Shown in pieces: positions 63,212-64,000 of a DNA stretch of 64,000 nt. Positions within the stretch are counted from its first letter, which is position 1, and every line of letters starts with the position of its first letter. This DNA is from an uncultured Pseudoruegeria sp. (GTDB lineage: Bacteria > Pseudomonadota > Alphaproteobacteria > Rhodobacterales > Rhodobacteraceae): contig CANMJD010000001.1 in assembly GCA_947498155.1 (NCBI GenBank), positions 620,001-684,000 on the forward strand, given 5' to 3'. A program made the position numbers and the translations under genes. A model generated the notes under the pieces. It did no database searches, was not told where the DNA came from, and was given only the letters and a program-made list of their open reading frames with translations.

Positions 63212-63227
63212 GCTAAGCGCGCTTAGC
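63212..63227 (+). promoter_or_regulatory. 16-bp perfect palindrome upstream of the glutamine-synthetase-like gene
   Basis: GCTAAGCGCGCTTAGC, every base paired with its partner, lies 31 nt before the ATG at 63259. This is the kind of site a dimeric repressor binds. The regulator is not in this window. Confidence 0.5.
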
Positions 63228-63258
63228 TTGGCGTCATATCAAGGAGCCCCCAACCCAC

Positions 63259-64000
63259 ATGGCCCAAACGAAACCTGACTGGTTATCCCACATCCCCGAC
63301 GCCGCGCAGCAGTATATTGCAGGGCATCGACTGGATGAAATTGAATGTATCATTGGCGATTTGCCCGGTATTGCCCGCGGCAAGGCCATGCCCGCCAATA
63401 AATTCGCAGGGCAGAAGAATTTCTTTCTGCCCAACTCTATTTTTTTCCAGACCCTGACCGGCAGCTGGGCCGAAGCCGCCGATGACAAAATAGGCTTTAC
63501 CGAGCCGGATATGGTGCTGGTGCCCGATTATTCCACCACTTCTGCCGCGCCCTGGACGGCGGACTGGACCCTGCAGATCATCCATGATGCGCAGGATCAA
63601 AAGGGCGATCCCGTGCCCACCTCTCCGCGTAATGTGCTAAAGCGGGTCGTTGATCTGTATCACGCCCAAGGCTGGGATCCGGTTGTGGCCCCAGAGATGG
63701 AGTTTTATCTGGTCGCGCGCAATCTTGATCCGGCCAAACCCATTGAACCGATGCTGGGTCGTTCTGGCAGGCCAGCGGCGGCGCGTCAGGCCTATTCCAT
63801 GAGTGCCGTGGACGAATATGGCCCCGTCATTGACGATATCTACGATTTTGCCGAACATCAGGGATTGGAAATCGACGGCATCACCCAAGAAGGCGGAGCC
63901 GGACAGGTGGAAATTAACCTGCGCCATGGCGATCCGGTAAAACTGGCCGATGAAGTTTTCTTTTTCAAACGTCTGATCCGCGAAGCTGCCCTGCGCCATG
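63259..64000 (+). CDS. Glutamine-synthetase-family enzyme (3' end outside window)
   Basis: 247 codons are visible, beginning MAQTKPDWLSHIP. The N-terminal beta-grasp domain (about 20-120) includes ECIIGDLPGIARGKAMP, and the catalytic domain begins with VVAPEMEFYLV, then DGITQEGGAGQVEINLRHGDPV, where the Glu residues are metal ligands. The pattern fits gamma-glutamylpolyamine or other non-GlnA synthetases better than housekeeping GlnA. AAGGAG lies 12 nt upstream. Location after the importer suggests it acts on the imported compound. Confidence 0.85.
   Translation, partial: MAQTKPDWLSHIPDAAQQYIAGHRLDEIECIIGDLPGIARGKAMPANKFAGQKNFFLPNSIFFQTLTGSWAEAADDKIGFTEPDMVLVPDYSTTSAAPWTADWTLQIIHDAQDQKGDPVPTSPRNVLKRVVDLYHAQGWDPVVAPEMEFYLVARNLDPAKPIEPMLGRSGRPAAARQAYSMSAVDEYGPVIDDIYDFAEHQGLEIDGITQEGGAGQVEINLRHGDPVKLADEVFFFKRLIREAALRH

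Overview
The window reads as chromosomal core and near-core DNA of an alphaproteobacterium of the order Rhodobacterales, most likely the marine Roseobacter group. The evidence is the gene content and order: hsp20-DUF1150, an SUV3-like helicase with an S4 protein, FdxA and CarD, ftsY-EamA-yciB, hflK-hflC-DUF2065 with degP, purA-DUF2842, and many short lineage-type secreted proteins. An alphaproteobacterial LexA box (GTTC-N7-GTTC), an RpoH-type promoter and a hairpin repeat with a conserved GATATTTA..TCAAA.TGAA tail fit the same group. I cannot name a genus. I see no rRNA, tRNA, CRISPR array, insertion sequence or prophage.

Layout. 1-9.8 kb: a PhzF-like protein (cut by the window edge), DUF1150 and Hsp20 behind a heat-shock promoter; purE-purK; cspA with an unusual leader hairpin; ndk; an ABC-F ATPase; MarC; a membrane retropepsin; yciB and an EamA transporter. 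9.8-20.4 kb: ftsY, a kinase-like protein, a NuoE-NuoF fusion of the formate-dehydrogenase type with a YhhN protein, alkB, hppD with a divergent Lrp regulator, a Kef-type antiporter and cobS. 20.4-30.1 kb: carD, fdxA, S4 protein, SUV3-like helicase, a TPR protein, an SCP2 protein, a lysophospholipase-like hydrolase, a DUF2975/XRE pair, a lipoprotein and pepF. 30.2-37.3 kb: an MFS exporter, a 2-hydroxyacid dehydrogenase, an FG-GAP protein with a [2Fe-2S] ferredoxin, a detached DnaE2 OB-fold domain behind a LexA box, a glycosyltransferase, a peptidoglycan-binding lipoprotein, and a LysR/VOC pair. 37.4-49.1 kb: degP, a glycosyltransferase interrupting the HflKC neighbourhood, DUF2065, hflC, hflK, gor, rpiA, sdaA, LysE/Lrp, an EamA transporter and thiamine diphosphokinase. 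49.2-57.5 kb: a large acidic protein, DUF2842, purA, a HlyC-type acyltransferase overlapping a Hint-domain protein, secG, pyrG and a DUF1330 protein. 57.5-64 kb: a MipA/OmpV porin-like protein, two tandem TerB-like proteins, a polar amino-acid ABC importer and the start of a glutamine-synthetase-family enzyme.

The best candidates for something undescribed are: (1) the HlyC acyltransferase with both catalytic residues, overlapping a VCBS-Hint protein that has no RTX repeats; (2) the stand-alone DnaE2 C-terminal OB-fold under a perfect SOS box, apparently read from a leaderless message; (3) the 759-residue acidic protein with ordered ends and a very long acidic middle; and (4) a terminator-like hairpin in the cspA leader. 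Many start sites were moved from the longest reading frame on the basis of ribosome-binding sites and family length; these choices are stated entry by entry.
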